Assembly (NCBI GenBank): GCA_964023205.1
Contig: OZ026838.1
Coordinates: 26,253,843 to 26,317,842, forward strand
Length of the DNA stretch: 64,000 nt
Direction: 5' to 3'
From: Lutraria lutraria
Taxonomy: Eukaryota; Mollusca; Bivalvia; Venerida; Mactridae
Shown: one piece after another, positions 51,087 to 62,233 of the stretch
How positions within the stretch are numbered: the first letter of the stretch is position 1
Layout: every line of letters starts with the position of its first letter
Program-made: the position numbers and the translations under genes
The notes under the pieces: model-generated
Databases searched by the model: none
Seen by the model: the letters and a program-made list of their open reading frames with translations, nothing else
What the model was told of the DNA's origin: nothing

Positions 51087-51176
51087 CAATTTAACCTCTC
51101 TAGAGCAACAACCTCAAAACAACAACAACATAATTTTGCTACTCACAAAGGATGTTGCTTGGGAGGGGTTGTACTG
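51087..51176. mobile_element. MITE family B, copy 2
   Basis: 90 bp. The left end CAATTTAACCTCTCTAGAGC is diverged; the right end GGGGTTGTACTG is followed by TA. Interior as in the other B copies. Confidence 0.65.
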
Positions 51177-51450
51177 TATGCTTGCAGAGTTTGGGCCTGT
51201 TTTTGTGATGCGGAAAAATATTAATTTACTCGTTGGCTGTTATTGAAATCAGATTGCATAATGCATTATCTATAAGGGCTCAAGGTAACCTGTCGTTTGT
51301 ACCATGTCTGAGCCCAAAGTCAATAAGGGAGACACGGGTCCTTGTGGATAAAGTTTTTGATCGAGACTCTTTTCAGGACAGAAACATAAAATTATGTTAA
51401 TTCAGCAGTTCAATGAAATTCTACGTGTGTTTTACCTTTAGTTATATTCA

Positions 51451-51629
51451 CAGTAAAACCTCGATTATCCGAACTCGACGGGACCGAAATATTGTTTCGG
51501 ATAATCCATGGTTTCGGATAAAACGATTCGAATAATCGAGTTTATTTTACATTGAAATATATCGGGGGAAATCGGGACAAAAAATTCATTTCGGATAACA
51601 ACAGATTTCGGATAATCGAGGTTTTACTC
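51451..51629. mobile_element. Pogo/Tigger-type MITE
   Basis: 179 bp with 23-bp inverted ends (CAGTAAAACCTCGATTATCC) identical except for one base. TCGGATAA blocks repeat inside. The CAGTNNAACCTCGATTATCCG end is characteristic of pogo-superfamily (Tigger/Jerky-like) elements. TA follows the right end; the left flank reads CA, so the duplication has decayed on one side. Confidence 0.8.
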
Positions 51630-54600
51630 TATTTTATTTATTTGTTTATTTTGAGTTTTACGCCCCTTTTCAACCTTATACATGTATACAGATTACATGA
51701 CATCTACATGATAAAAATAGAGTGATTAAAATCATGAATTTCACAAGACGCATGAACAAATTTTACACACACAGGACTCGCGTTTTTGAAAATACTTTAA
51801 ATTATAATGCGATATTCTTTAGATAAGTATCAGACATTATGCACGACAATTTGATATTTTATTTAAAAACAGAATGTTTTAATAAGGAAGGACAGGTAAC
51901 AGAACTATCAATCAATGACCCGAGAGATTAAAAACCTCAAATTATGTCAATAATCAGAATATACAACGGGATCATACCACCCCGTTTACAAACAGAAAAA
52001 CCAACATAAGTAACAAGAGATACAGTATGCCACTACTTGACACTATTCATTTACATTTCACGTGTACTTCAGTCAATACTTATAAAAATTAGTAATAACA
52101 CTTAGGTGAATTGGTGTCTTCCCTCACTGGGTTTGAAGTTATCCATTGCATTTACATATCTTATTAAAAACGGTTTTTAACTGACATACATCGCCCATTA
52201 TTTGATAACACCGCTAAAATCGTGCCTACCCGTATGTTTAGCAAAATAACCAAATGTTTGAAGAGAGTATAAATTGCTGCTGGGATCTCGGTATCTTATT
52301 ATGAAATACATTCAAGTGTCTCTTAGTATCCACAGTTTACGTTTGCTAATTAATCTAATGTAAATGCTATCACCCCAAAAAAACGTAACACGTGTTTAAA
52401 TTTTAATCCTTCGCAAAATAACGTTATAATGAGTTGTACCGGCAGTACGAAGGAACGGATGAATTACACAGGTGCTACCTGCTAACAAATAAAATTCATT
52501 TCTCTTGAAAATAATTTCAATTTTATTGTGTAATGTTGACATAAGTATAAAACTCCACACGGTCTAGTTAGGTGGTACACTGCACTGGTGGGGCTGTCGG
52601 AATGTGGAGGGGCTGGGAAATAAGAATACCACCGATATTCAAACTTTTTTATGTATTGTCTGCAGTCGTATTGTGAGATTGACAGCACTGTGGTGGGTAG
52701 CAAGATTTTCTGTGTTTGGATGTTTTTGGCAGAGTATTACAGGTTGATACAGACGGAACCTATTATGTCCCTTATTATTGATGCTTCCGCTGTAGTACGC
52801 AAACCATCGTCTCTATAAATACTAGCAGATATTTTTTGAACATTGTTTAATTGATTAACACCGCATATTTCTCGGGTTATGAAGTTCGTAGGTATTGCGT
52901 TGTGTTCCAATGTCCTATTTTGATAACAACAACTCTTTTTTAATATAATATCTTGTGGCGGCTAGAAATTTGATTAGAAAAAAAGATTCTTTTCAGTAAA
53001 GATCTAGAGATACTTTCGAACAAAACTGTTTTCTCTACATGCAGAAATTTACGAGAGATTTACAATTCAAAAGCGCAAATCAGTAATTAAACAGATGTCA
53101 ATGACAGTTAGCAGTTTTAGTATCATGTTAAGCTATGTCCACTCAATACCTTACTTGCTCTTGATAAACAATTATTTTTGTCATAGAATCCCATTACAGG
53201 CAGATGTTATCTAAAATATCGGCTATAATTACGTGCAATATTAACATGACCAGAGATTTAGCGTAACGTCACATTAAGATTAGTTCAACCCTCCAATCCA
53301 TCATAATTGTTGATTTTTTAAAAAAGAAAAACATTCATTTGAATTTTGTCATTCGGATCAAGTGCTGTCCATTATTCTTAAATAAATTACAATTCGACAA
53401 TCTGAAATATTAGACCAATTTGATTCGTGAAACTAAATAAATGTTCCCACACAAAATAAAAACGCCAAAGACTTGTCACAAGCTTCAATTAACATCTGGA
53501 GAGCAAAGTTTGACAGTACTTACCATACAGATTCAATGGGACGAATAGAAAACCCTGGAAATACGATACTGCATTTTTATTTCAAAAACAAACACCCTTG
53601 ACACTTGTAGAGGAATCTAATTCATTCAATGTTTGTTCTTCACTAGATTAAATTTTCAATTCATGCTGTGGATCTTATTTTAACAAATTTGGCTCCATTC
53701 ACGACAGACAGTAGATACTACAATGTCAATGCACGTGGCACAAACACAGGCGTTGTCGAGCTTTAGAAATTTTCGCCACTTTATGAAGAATTGTAGGTTG
53801 TGTTTCTATATACAACGAAATATAAATATTTGCCTTGCTTCTGTTTACAAGTTTGGGTGGAAATTGAAGAAGGAAATTTGTCATTGCTTTGATTGTAACA
53901 TGGTACGGATATAGGAATTATCTGTCACTTCTTTTAATACTTCAGAACAACCACGTTCTGACGGCTAACACAATATTTACATACAACAATTGCTTTCATT
54001 TTTGTGGCGTTAATACTTAGATGAAATAGTTTTTCTTACATATTTTGATAATTAAATAAAAATAAAATAAAACATACTCCTTCACAAGAACAACTACCAG
54101 ACACTTGTAGAGTATCGAATGCATTATCCAGATGGCATTTTTGACACCACTAAGTTTATTTTACACTTTTAACATAAGTTAACCACAAACATTGTACGAT
54201 AAATTAAGAGAATAATATTGTAATTATAATTCTTCATTGGTGGTAAAATCATTAATGAAAACAAGACATGCTTCACAATCCTTGAATCTAATCCTGTTCC
54301 TTGAACATTGTATGTTAGATTCCTTACAGATTACAAAGAAAACACTTCTAATTATGACATGTTTAGCCATTGATTTATTGTTATTTTTCAATAAAATAAG
54401 GCTTAAGATATGAAGTTCGTAGCTGACAGAGTTCTCTTTCCTACTTCAATTTCTAATCTTCATCTAGTCTTGACTACCTGCCCCTGACACTACATGGAAT
54501 GTTAGGCAGGGAACCAGACTAATCTTTATCATGATCATTCTCAAGACTCAGTGGCACTTATGTTATTGTTATGGTAAAATATCCATTCTAAACGTCCATT

Positions 54601-55655
54601 TACTTTTACTTGGAAATCACTAGTCTAATTGGTCTTTCATTTACATGTAACCCAAATTTTCGACCAAAATGAGGACAAACCAGATCGGGAAAATGTCATA
54701 TATATAAGTCTTTACTATGATCACGCATCACTCAGGTGGGTACAATACAACCTGCTCCTCTATAACCCTCGTGTAATTTAACTTCCGGTCACTGCGAAGC
54801 CCTCAGTGTCCGAAATGTGTATCCCAGGTAACGCATGTGTCAAAGGGTAGTGAATTAAATCGTAAGAGTGCAGTGTTGTGGAGTAAATTGTTAAACTTTA
54901 ACTTGTACATTCCAACAAACATATACTCAACAACTTGGATACTACAATACATCAGTGGTATTAATGTATTTACATGAACTGAATACTGATTGTTGAATTC
55001 CACGCCCACCAGCATTCACAAATCAAAATATATTTGATTAATATAAACAACATGTCGGTGCAAACTACTTTGTCTATTGTCCAATGGAATGATCATTATG
55101 TTAGCATAATTTCTCAAAATATCGTACAATGTTTGTAAATGAAGTCAAATCTATTTTCAGTATCTAATTTTGTGAGCAAAAATAACTAGACTTAAGTGGA
55201 TTTTTTTATCATTTAGCATGTTCTAGATACCGTAATTCTGAGTATGGATTGTGTCAAACATGAATGTGGATATACAACTGTTAGTAAGATTTATTCAAAT
55301 ACAAGTGTCATTTGTCAGTGTGGTAAAGAATGTAGTGACAATTATGTTGTACTTTAAAGACAAAGGTAGCAGAATCACGAGACATAGGTGTCTGCTAATA
55401 ATCAGCCATGGTGAATGTAAAAAAAGGTTTGTTTCTGGTTACATACTCATTAAATACAGGAATGGTGGGTAGGGAGATTTTTGTGCTGACAGGTAAAAAT
55501 GTGAGGCAGTGGAAGTATCGTTCCTCGAGCCTTATAAAGTCTAGTATGGCAGGGAAAATTTAGGGAAACAAAAAATGTTTATGTCTGAGTAGAGTACTAG
55601 TATTATACGTATATATAATAAAACAATCAGTCATAATTATGATCACAATTTAGTA
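51630..55655. other. No gene seen
   Basis: AT-rich with frames up to about 73 codons, none protein-like or with matching splice sites. Confidence 0.55.
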
Positions 55656-55926
55656 GGGCCGTGACCCAGTAGTTAGTGCACAGGATTCCTAACCCGGCGA
55701 TCCAGGCTCGAATTCCGGTCGCAGTAGATCATACCCTTCAATGAAAATTTGACCAAAATAGTGATTTTCTTCCACAAACTATCACGTGGAGATGTTTCTG
55801 ACTCCTTGTGAAAGAGTAAATTAGCACTGGTTAGAATACAGTCCAGGAAAACTGGTAAGGTGAATCGGTCGCCGTATATAACTAAAATATCGTTGAAAAA
55901 AAACGGCGTTAAATCCACAGAAACAT
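55656..55926 (+). mobile_element. tRNA-derived SINE, family 2 (copy 3)
   Basis: GGGCCGTGACCCAGTAGTTAG head, box B-like CTCGAATTCCGG, body ATCATACCCTTCAATGAAAA, tail AACGGCGTTAAATCC. ACAATTTAG upstream (55645-55653) and ACATTTTAG at 55927-55935 are a likely target duplication with one mismatch. Confidence 0.8.
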
Positions 55927-56619
55927 ACATTTTAGCAGCCATTTCTATTCTTAATCAAAGCTTACAATTATATACTCAGATGTAAGAATCCCAATTTAAA
56001 CAATTAAATCAAGGAGAAAGTTGGTTTCTACTCAGAGGTGTTCTATTAATTAGATATGACAGACAACGCGTGTCAATATTGATGACATTGTCTATAAATC
56101 AGCTGAAAACATGCATTTATATTTATTGTACAAGTGCACACGGTAATCATGAAGAGAAGTAATGAAAGCTTTAAGTCACTATTTACGTTTACTTTATGTA
56201 TGTAATTGCTTTGTTTAGCTATGGACAATTTTCTCATCAAAATCCTTTCTAATGAAATACTTATATAAGATTTAATACAGATATATGGAATGCAATATAA
56301 TTAATTGACCACAAATAATTAAAATACGGCAGTTTACAAGGCATATTAAGATATAACCAAAGGGAGACAACTCGTATTTTATAAGAAATATTTTATGCGT
56401 AAGAGTTATCTTTCTTATTAATGTTTATCTCAAAGTTTTGAAGTAAATTTACAGCTTTTCAGAAATTGTATTTTTCAATAACAGATGCAACTAGGTATGG
56501 ATAAGTGCCTGTTTCAGCATAAATCTTATGATGTTTTTCTAATTGGCAAAGTACAGGTACATAAACATGTAGTTGGCTCAGAGCTAAAAGGTAGTAACCT
56601 TTTTACATTCCTGAATTCA

Positions 56620-57475
56620 ACAAGAGGGCCACGATGGCCCTTTATCGCTCACCTGAGAATTAATGACCAGGTAATATAGTTTCCATCTCGTAAAATTTAT
56701 TTTACCGTAGATTTTGAGATCAAAACCAACAATGAAGGTATAATACTGTTAAACAAGCTAAAACGTAGCAAATTTTCTAATCCAAGGACCCATAACTCGT
56801 GAAGTTGTGGTCCGATTCCACCCATAACTGAACTTGTCCAAAACCATTAGGTCATACACATTCATTGTAAATATGATTAGGATCGGTGAATAAATGAAGG
56901 CGCTAGAGTGTAAACAAGCTAAAATATAGCAAATTTTCTAAGTCAAGGCCCATAACTCTTGAAGATGTGGTCCGTTTCCGCCCATAATCAAACTTGTCCA
57001 AGATATTTAATTATACTCATTCACTGAAAATATTATTAGGATCGGTGAATAAATGAAGGCGCTAGAGTGTAAACAAGCTAAAATATAGCAAATTTTCAAA
57101 GTCAAGGGCCCATAACTCTTGAAGTTCTGGTCCGATTCCGACCATAATCAAACTTGTCCAAGATCTTTTGGTTATACACATTTACTGAAAATATTATTAG
57201 GATTGGTGAATAAATGAAGGCGCTAGAGTGTAAACAAGCTAAATATAGCAAATTTTGTAATTCAAGGGCCCATAACTCTAGAAGTTATTGTCCGATTTTG
57301 CCCATAATCGAACTTAGCCGAGACATTGTGGCCATATACATTGTGAGCAAGTTAAATCACGATTTGTTGAGAACTGCGGATGCTAGAGTGTAAACAAACT
57401 AATTGTGGCCGGACAACGGACGCCGGACATTCAACGATCCTAAAAGCTCACCTTATGAATCAGGTGAGCTAATAA
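56620..57475 (+). mobile_element. Pearl-like element 2, four 160-bp core repeats
   Basis: The 5' end is a perfect hairpin, AGGGCCA-CGA-TGGCCCT, followed by TCGCTCACCTGA. The 3' end has the hairpin AGCTCACCT...AGGTGAGCT. Four tandem units start AAACAAGCTAAAA (56751, 56912, 57071, 57232). CATAACTC falls at 56791, 56951, 57111 and 57271, exactly 160 bp apart. GGCCGGACAACGGACGCCGG precedes the right end. No protein encoded. Confidence 0.75.
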
Positions 57476-57577
57476 AAAAAACTACTGCACATGTATCAGT
57501 AATCAGTTAATGTGTTTTTTGTTACGAGTAACATAAAGAAAAACTACCAAATTAAGTCAAAAAGGGAAATAATCCTG

Positions 57578-57802
57578 GCCCTGGGGTAGTAAAACTTATC
57601 CGTCTCCAAGCTCAAATGTCATGTCTTTAATGTTTCTTAGTTATCTATGATCAGACAATAATGATATTATTGATATATTTTATTAGCCAGACAGTATATT
57701 TGATCTGAATATGTACTCATGGTTTTAACCATATTACTTTGAGAATGGAACAGAGAATTGAGCTCGGAGACTCAATGTTCTCAAATTTTATAAGCTGGGG
57801 CC
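57578..57802. mobile_element. MITE family A, copy 5 (empty-site reference)
   Basis: 225 bp. Its middle (ATGATCAGACAATAATGATAT then TATTGATATATT) matches the two sides of the break in the 9.1-kb copy without the 160-bp insert, so it shows the pre-insertion structure. Confidence 0.7.
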
Positions 57803-57861
57803 CTGAAATAATTAGGCTTAATATTATGTCTGATGTGCTCTTTCTCTCATAACCTATATTT

Positions 57862-57920
57862 GTCTGGTTCCCGATTTTGTTTATTTGCTCTTTAGCGTAA
57901 TAGGGGAAGTAACTCCAGAC
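57862..57920. repeat. 59-bp inverted-ended repeat, copy 1
   Basis: GTCTGGTTCCCGATTTTG at the left; AGGGGAAGTAACTCCAGAC at the right. The outer 6 bp are exact inverses, and the similarity extends inward with a gap. Same structure as 59971-60032. Confidence 0.55.
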
Positions 57921-58075
57921 TACATCTATATACATACATGAATCCTACATTGAAGTTTCAACGAAATCTCTTCATTATAGTTGTATTTAGTCTCAGTACA
58001 AATTTGTGAGAAGGATGGAAAGGCAGTTCCTACAAATATGTACTGACCTCATACAAGCACATAAAACATATGTAA

Positions 58076-58586
58076 ACTAGAGCTGTCACAGACTGAGAGG
58101 TGACTAATACCCCCGCCTCCACTTTGACACTTAGAATGTGATAGTACACTATACGGCTAAGTTCAAAGGGACATAACTCTGCAATGAGTGGATCACTGGG
58201 CATGAAAATTGTGTCTTGCACATCTACATTTAATATAGATAATATATTTCAAGTTTCAATTCAATCCCTTGAAAAATGTGGAAGTAGTTCGCTCCACAAA
58301 CTAAGACTTCCATTGTACACTATATGGCTAAGTTCAAGAGCACATAACACTGGAATTAGTGAATCGCTGGGCATGAAAATTGTGTCTTGCACATGAACAC
58401 TTCATGGTGATAACATATGTCAAGTTTCATTGCAATTGCTTGAAGAATGTGAAAGTAGTTCGCTCCACAAACTTTTGATATTTTATGCGGGCGGACGGAC
58501 GGACAGACTGACTGACTGACTAACCGACCGACAGAGTGACTCCAATATACCCCCTCTCAAACTTCGTTGGCGGGGGTATAATAATG
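58076..58586 (+). mobile_element. Pearl-like element 3, two ~171-bp core repeats
   Basis: Starts ACTAGAGCTGTCACAGACTG, closely matching the start of element 1, then TAATACCCCCGCC, with inverse GGCGGGGGTATA at the right end. Two direct units carry GTTCAAAGGGACATAACTCT or a variant and GGGCATGAAAATTGTGTCTT. A (GGAC)n(TGAC)n(CGAC)n tract at about 58490-58532 and CTCCAATATACCCCCT follow. It is the short-core relative of element 1. Confidence 0.75.
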
Positions 58587-58763
58587 TTTACAGGTCAACT
58601 TAATACAAGTGTTAGCTTTTAATCCCGACTTTATTTGTGAGCTGCTGCGGGTGACCCAGATACTGTTGCACAAATTTATCATCCGGCATTTAAGTTGATT
58701 AAACATAATTCTTTACAAACTATGTAAGTAACCGGACTAAAAAAGACTGCAAAATTACCATTA

Positions 58764-58938
58764 CAGTACAACCTCTCTAGAGTGGTCCTCTCTTGAGCAA
58801 CAACCTCCATTCAACAACAGCATGATCCTTTCCCACTGCATGATTTAACTATCAATTTAACCTCTCAAGAGCAACAACCTCTTAACAACAATATATTTTG
58901 CTACAACCCAAGGGTGTAGCTTTAGAGAGGTTGTACTG
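58764..58938. mobile_element. MITE family B, copy 3, with internal duplication
   Basis: 175 bp between TA dinucleotides. Ends CAGTACAACCTCTCTAGAG and AGAGGTTGTACTG. The left end is present twice: a second CAATTTAACCTCTCAAGAGC begins near 58855, so this is either a partial internal duplication or one B element inserted into another. Confidence 0.7.
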
Positions 58939-59270
58939 TATTTGTGCAAGTGGACATTAAGAATGATCATGTGTTTGCAATAATATGTAAATTTTACATG
59001 ACTGCATCATAAATTATAATAACACATGATAAATCTTGTATTTTCATTTAATACTAAAATTAAAATGAAACATACACCAATACAAAAAAATATAATTTCC
59101 TTACATGTGTTTCTTCAATAACTGATAAATGTCAAATTAATAACTGTTAAAACACCTGTCAGTTAAGATGACAAAAAAGATTTGATAATCATCTTCGAAA
59201 ACAGCATCTTTTTACCGAGGCTAAAGGATGTATATTCACTGGCATGGAAATTATCTTATTAACAGTCTAG

Positions 59271-59276
59271 TTTATT
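59271..59276 (-). terminator. Polyadenylation signal AATAAA for NDUFB7
   Basis: AATAAA on the minus strand about 33 nt after the NDUFB7 stop, implying a very short 3' UTR. Its position directly behind a verified terminal exon makes it more credible than most hexamers here. Confidence 0.55.
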
Positions 59277-59308
59277 GTAAAAGTTCCCTAAAGTAGCACT
59301 AACATCAA

Positions 59309-59426
59309 TTAACTCATCTGAGCCTCAACATTGTTGAGGTCTTCTTCAAGTCCAAGTTCAATTCTTCGCTTATGTCTAGCTAATAATCTACATTCTCTTT
59401 CATATTCTTTAGCTTGCAGAATAGCC
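59309..59426 (-). CDS. NDUFB7: NDUFB7 terminal coding exon
   Basis: Last coding exon of the same gene. The acceptor TACTTTCAG|G supplies the third base of a Gln codon, then AILQAKEYERECRLLARHKR and 18 more residues to a TAA (59309-59311). This matches the basic C-terminal helix of NDUFB7, whose vertebrate form reads MKEFERERRLLQRKKRR; the Glu/Arg pattern KEYERECRLLARHKRR aligns without gaps. The joined visible product is 98 residues plus one split codon, against about 137 for the human protein, so roughly the first quarter is missing from the window. The exon is too short to stand out as an open reading frame and was found by reading for splice sites after recognising the CHCH exon. Confidence 0.9.
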
Positions 59427-59970
59427 CTGAAAGTATGAAATTAATATGCACTTATGTATCTACGGGACAAATGAGCAAAAATGCCATAGGTAAAAAAAAC
59501 TACATGTACTGAAATTTTCAGTGTACTCTAGTATACTATTCTATTCATTCACAGAAAACATGAAAATATTTTAAACAGGTATGCTAAAGGAAGGATTACA
59601 ATCACATGAAGTGTTGGTATTGTTAATTTGTGCCAACCTACAGCAATTATTTATGCCTTAAGCTATTTTTCAAACTTCCCTGTCACCCACTAGCTTTTAA
59701 AATTGTGCCAATAAAATTAAACTACAAATGTATCCAAAGGACACGAATGCCCCACTGACAACTAAGTGAATGAAAGCACTGATGGGAAGACTTTGCACAG
59801 AATTGTTGAGAATTTTGTTAGTGGTCAGTTGAATAAACAACAGATCGAAGTAGATTTAAAATCTGATGCCCAGTCATAAACTAATCAGTATCAATCGTAC
59901 ACACTTTCCGAAAAATAATAAGACTGAAATCTAGGCTATGCAACTGTGTCGATATAAGCAGTGAGCGTTG

Positions 59971-60032
59971 CCTGGTTCCCGATTTCGCTAATTTCAAAGC
60001 AAACTTAGTGATAGGGGAAGTAACTCCAGACT
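59971..60032. repeat. 62-bp inverted-ended repeat, copy 2
   Basis: CCTGGTTCCCGATTTCGCTA at the left; AGGGGAAGTAACTCCAGACT at the right, as at 57.9 kb. A right half-motif GTAACTCCAGAC also occurs near 5148. Lies in the NDUFB7 intron. Confidence 0.55.
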
Positions 60033-60589
60033 AGCAGTGGACGGAGTTAATAATTATAAAGTGGGTGGAGCGATACCTATACAGAGACGTTAATTTACAT
60101 CAGCGTGTTACAATTAGCGATGTCGCGAAGACTTATAAATACCAAAATAAAAAAACAAAAAGTATCCTGCATTAGTTGATCAGCGTTATTTTGGTGTCTT
60201 GAGTGAATTATTGTAACTGACTAATTTGTTTTGTTCATAAAATAACAGTTGCAGCTATTTAATGATTACATTGCATTGAATTTCAGATATTTATTTTAAG
60301 TTAGACCATCTGCTAACTGAGTTGGTGGGTGCGTAGTTAATCTGATTTTTTGTTTCTTTCTAGTTTTTAACAATAAAAGCACAATAACCATATTTCTTCC
60401 CTAAAACATGAACAAACATTACAACACATATCACAATGGGTTTTAATTTATGAAAGCGGGCAAATAGCGTGTATATGTTCATGAAATGATGGAACTATTT
60501 TTCGGTCTTTATTAGATTGCAGAAGTGCTGTACTTCCGCCCTATAACCGTGGTAGTAAGAGATTTGGTAATAACCTTAAATGATGTTTT

Positions 60590-60835
60590 CCCATAGTAAT
60601 TAGTATAGAAGGCAAAGCCTTCCAAAAATGGATCAAAACTCCTGTGAAAATGTTTTGATTTTAACGGAAACAGAACTTGACCTGTATTTTATTATTATTT
60701 ATAGACCTTCATGTAAAATATGAAATCAATCCATAAAATGTTTCTAGAGTTATCGCTTGGAAACCAAAATTTGGACAGACAGGGGTAATACATTATACCC
60801 CTCCGTCATTTTGTATGGCCAGACGGGGGCATAAA
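60590..60835 (+). mobile_element. Pearl-like element 4 without tandem core
   Basis: A 5' hairpin GAAGGCAAAGCCTTC and a 3' hairpin CCCCTCCGTC...GACGGGGG bound about 245 bp. GGACAGACAGGGGTAATAC precedes the 3' hairpin, a remnant of the tract seen in the other three. No core repeat. Lies in the NDUFB7 intron. Confidence 0.5.
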
Positions 60836-61224
60836 AAAGTGACAGGTTGTCAGAGACCATAATGCTCAACATTAAACAGGTTAAGATGTATTATATTGAA
60901 TAAACTTTGCGTGAGATTAATGTAGTATCAATGTTGATCATGGTCAATAAATTAAATGACACTAGTCAAAGAGAAAGTTAGGTATCGTAGCTAACCCATG
61001 ACTTCCAGATCAGAATATTTGCTCTACATCAACTGAGGTAGCAGAGGAGAGCTAAGTCAATTAAGAAGTCACCAGGCCCAGTGAATAATTATAATATAAA
61101 TGCAAAACCAAGAATATTTTGCATTTCGAGGGCTCAGCGCAACACTGTAGTAACTTGTTCTCATTTCAATATGAGTTACGACACTGTTGCATTGAACCCT
61201 CGATTTGCAGTAAACAAAACTTAC

Positions 61225-61405
61225 TGTTGATGTTCACAAGCACAATAATCATGCCATACATGAAGACACGTTTTCTGAAAGACTTTTTTCCACACTGGAG
61301 TTTCCACATGGCATCTTGCATAATCTAAATATTTGTGAGCACAGTATGTGCGATAATTAGCAGGGATGTTAGCATTGTCCATTTGTTCTACTGTCAATGG
61401 CATTT
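61225..61405 (-). CDS. NDUFB7: NDUFB7 internal coding exon (twin CX9C), gene partial
   Basis: Exon of the complex I accessory subunit NDUFB7 (B18). It begins after a TTTGTTTTCAG acceptor with two bases completing a split codon, then 59 codons from MPLTVEQMDNANIPANYRTY. It ends ...CEHQ plus two bases at donor CA|GTAAGT. The CHCH fold is visible: CAHKYLDYARC and CLHVWHDYCAC are two CX9C helices, as in the family, where they form disulphides in the intermembrane space and fix the subunit on the membrane arm of complex I. The family block YCAH...C...C..(W/H)DYC..H is preserved. The intron after it is phase 2 and joins the exon at 59426 in frame. The N-terminal exon, normally about 35-40 residues including a myristoylated Gly2, is not found up to 64000 and should lie beyond the window. 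An additional Cys lies inside the second CX9C. Confidence 0.9.
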
Positions 61406-62233
61406 CTGAAAACAAAGAGGGTATTTACAGCTATGCATGTCATAATTTTAAAATGACCATGAATTCACATGGTTTCCTAAACAATAGAGGTATTTAAGTT
61501 CTAACGAACATCCTTTTATTCCAATACAAAAAGGACCCATAGAAAGAACCTCCTGTTGACCAAGAAAATACATAAATTCTATATACAAGAACATACTAAT
61601 TTTATATTTCTTTAATTCAATAATCAGTTAAATAAATGTTTTGTAATCATGCCAGCAATATGACCCATTATGCTGTAGACACTTTATAATTTTGTCTATG
61701 CTCCAATAGATGAAACAAATTTATGATTAGTTTGACTAAAAATTAATGACTACTTTTCACCCAATGTAAATCGAAATGCTTTACTATTAGTATAATAGTT
61801 ACCATTGCAATATATTGTACTGGACGATAAAAAGGTGATATGTTGTAAATTGTAATAATTAATAGGCTATAATGTACATAGATAATATACATAAATAAAT
61901 ATAATATTTGGAATATAATCCTATTATGTTGAATTTAGGGATGATCTATCGGTAACATACAAATATATCAATCATTCCTTGTAAACTAAATTACGTTTTT
62001 TTTTCTAAGTTACAACTGACAAGACTTAGTGTAAAGTTGTATAATTCCAATTTCCATGTGCTTTTTATTGGTTGCTGCAATGAGCCACCAAGGACTTATA
62101 ATATACATACATAGATTCGCAACTGCTAAAAATAGCTCAAATGATATCGAGAGACAACTCCACAAAGCATTGTGACACTCAACAATCTCCGACAGCTGTA
62201 ATTGGGTGCTTATAAACTTAAATATATACTACT

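Larger units (their letters stand above)
59427..61224 (-). other. NDUFB7 intron between the two visible exons
   Basis: 1798-bp GT-AG intron, phase 2. It contains a short inverted-ended repeat at 59971-60032 and a pearl-like hairpin-ended element at about 60590-60835, both listed separately. Otherwise AT-rich with no further coding exon that I can support. Confidence 0.8.

Noticed and set aside
56485..56679. Possible exon starting ATGCAACTAGGTATGG after AATAACAG, ending at AAAAG|GTAGTA
   Set aside because: Acceptor and donor-like sites exist, but the peptide is not recognisable and the frame runs into a pearl-like element; too little support.
61119..61328. 69-codon plus-strand frame
   Set aside because: It is the antisense shadow of the NDUFB7 exon.
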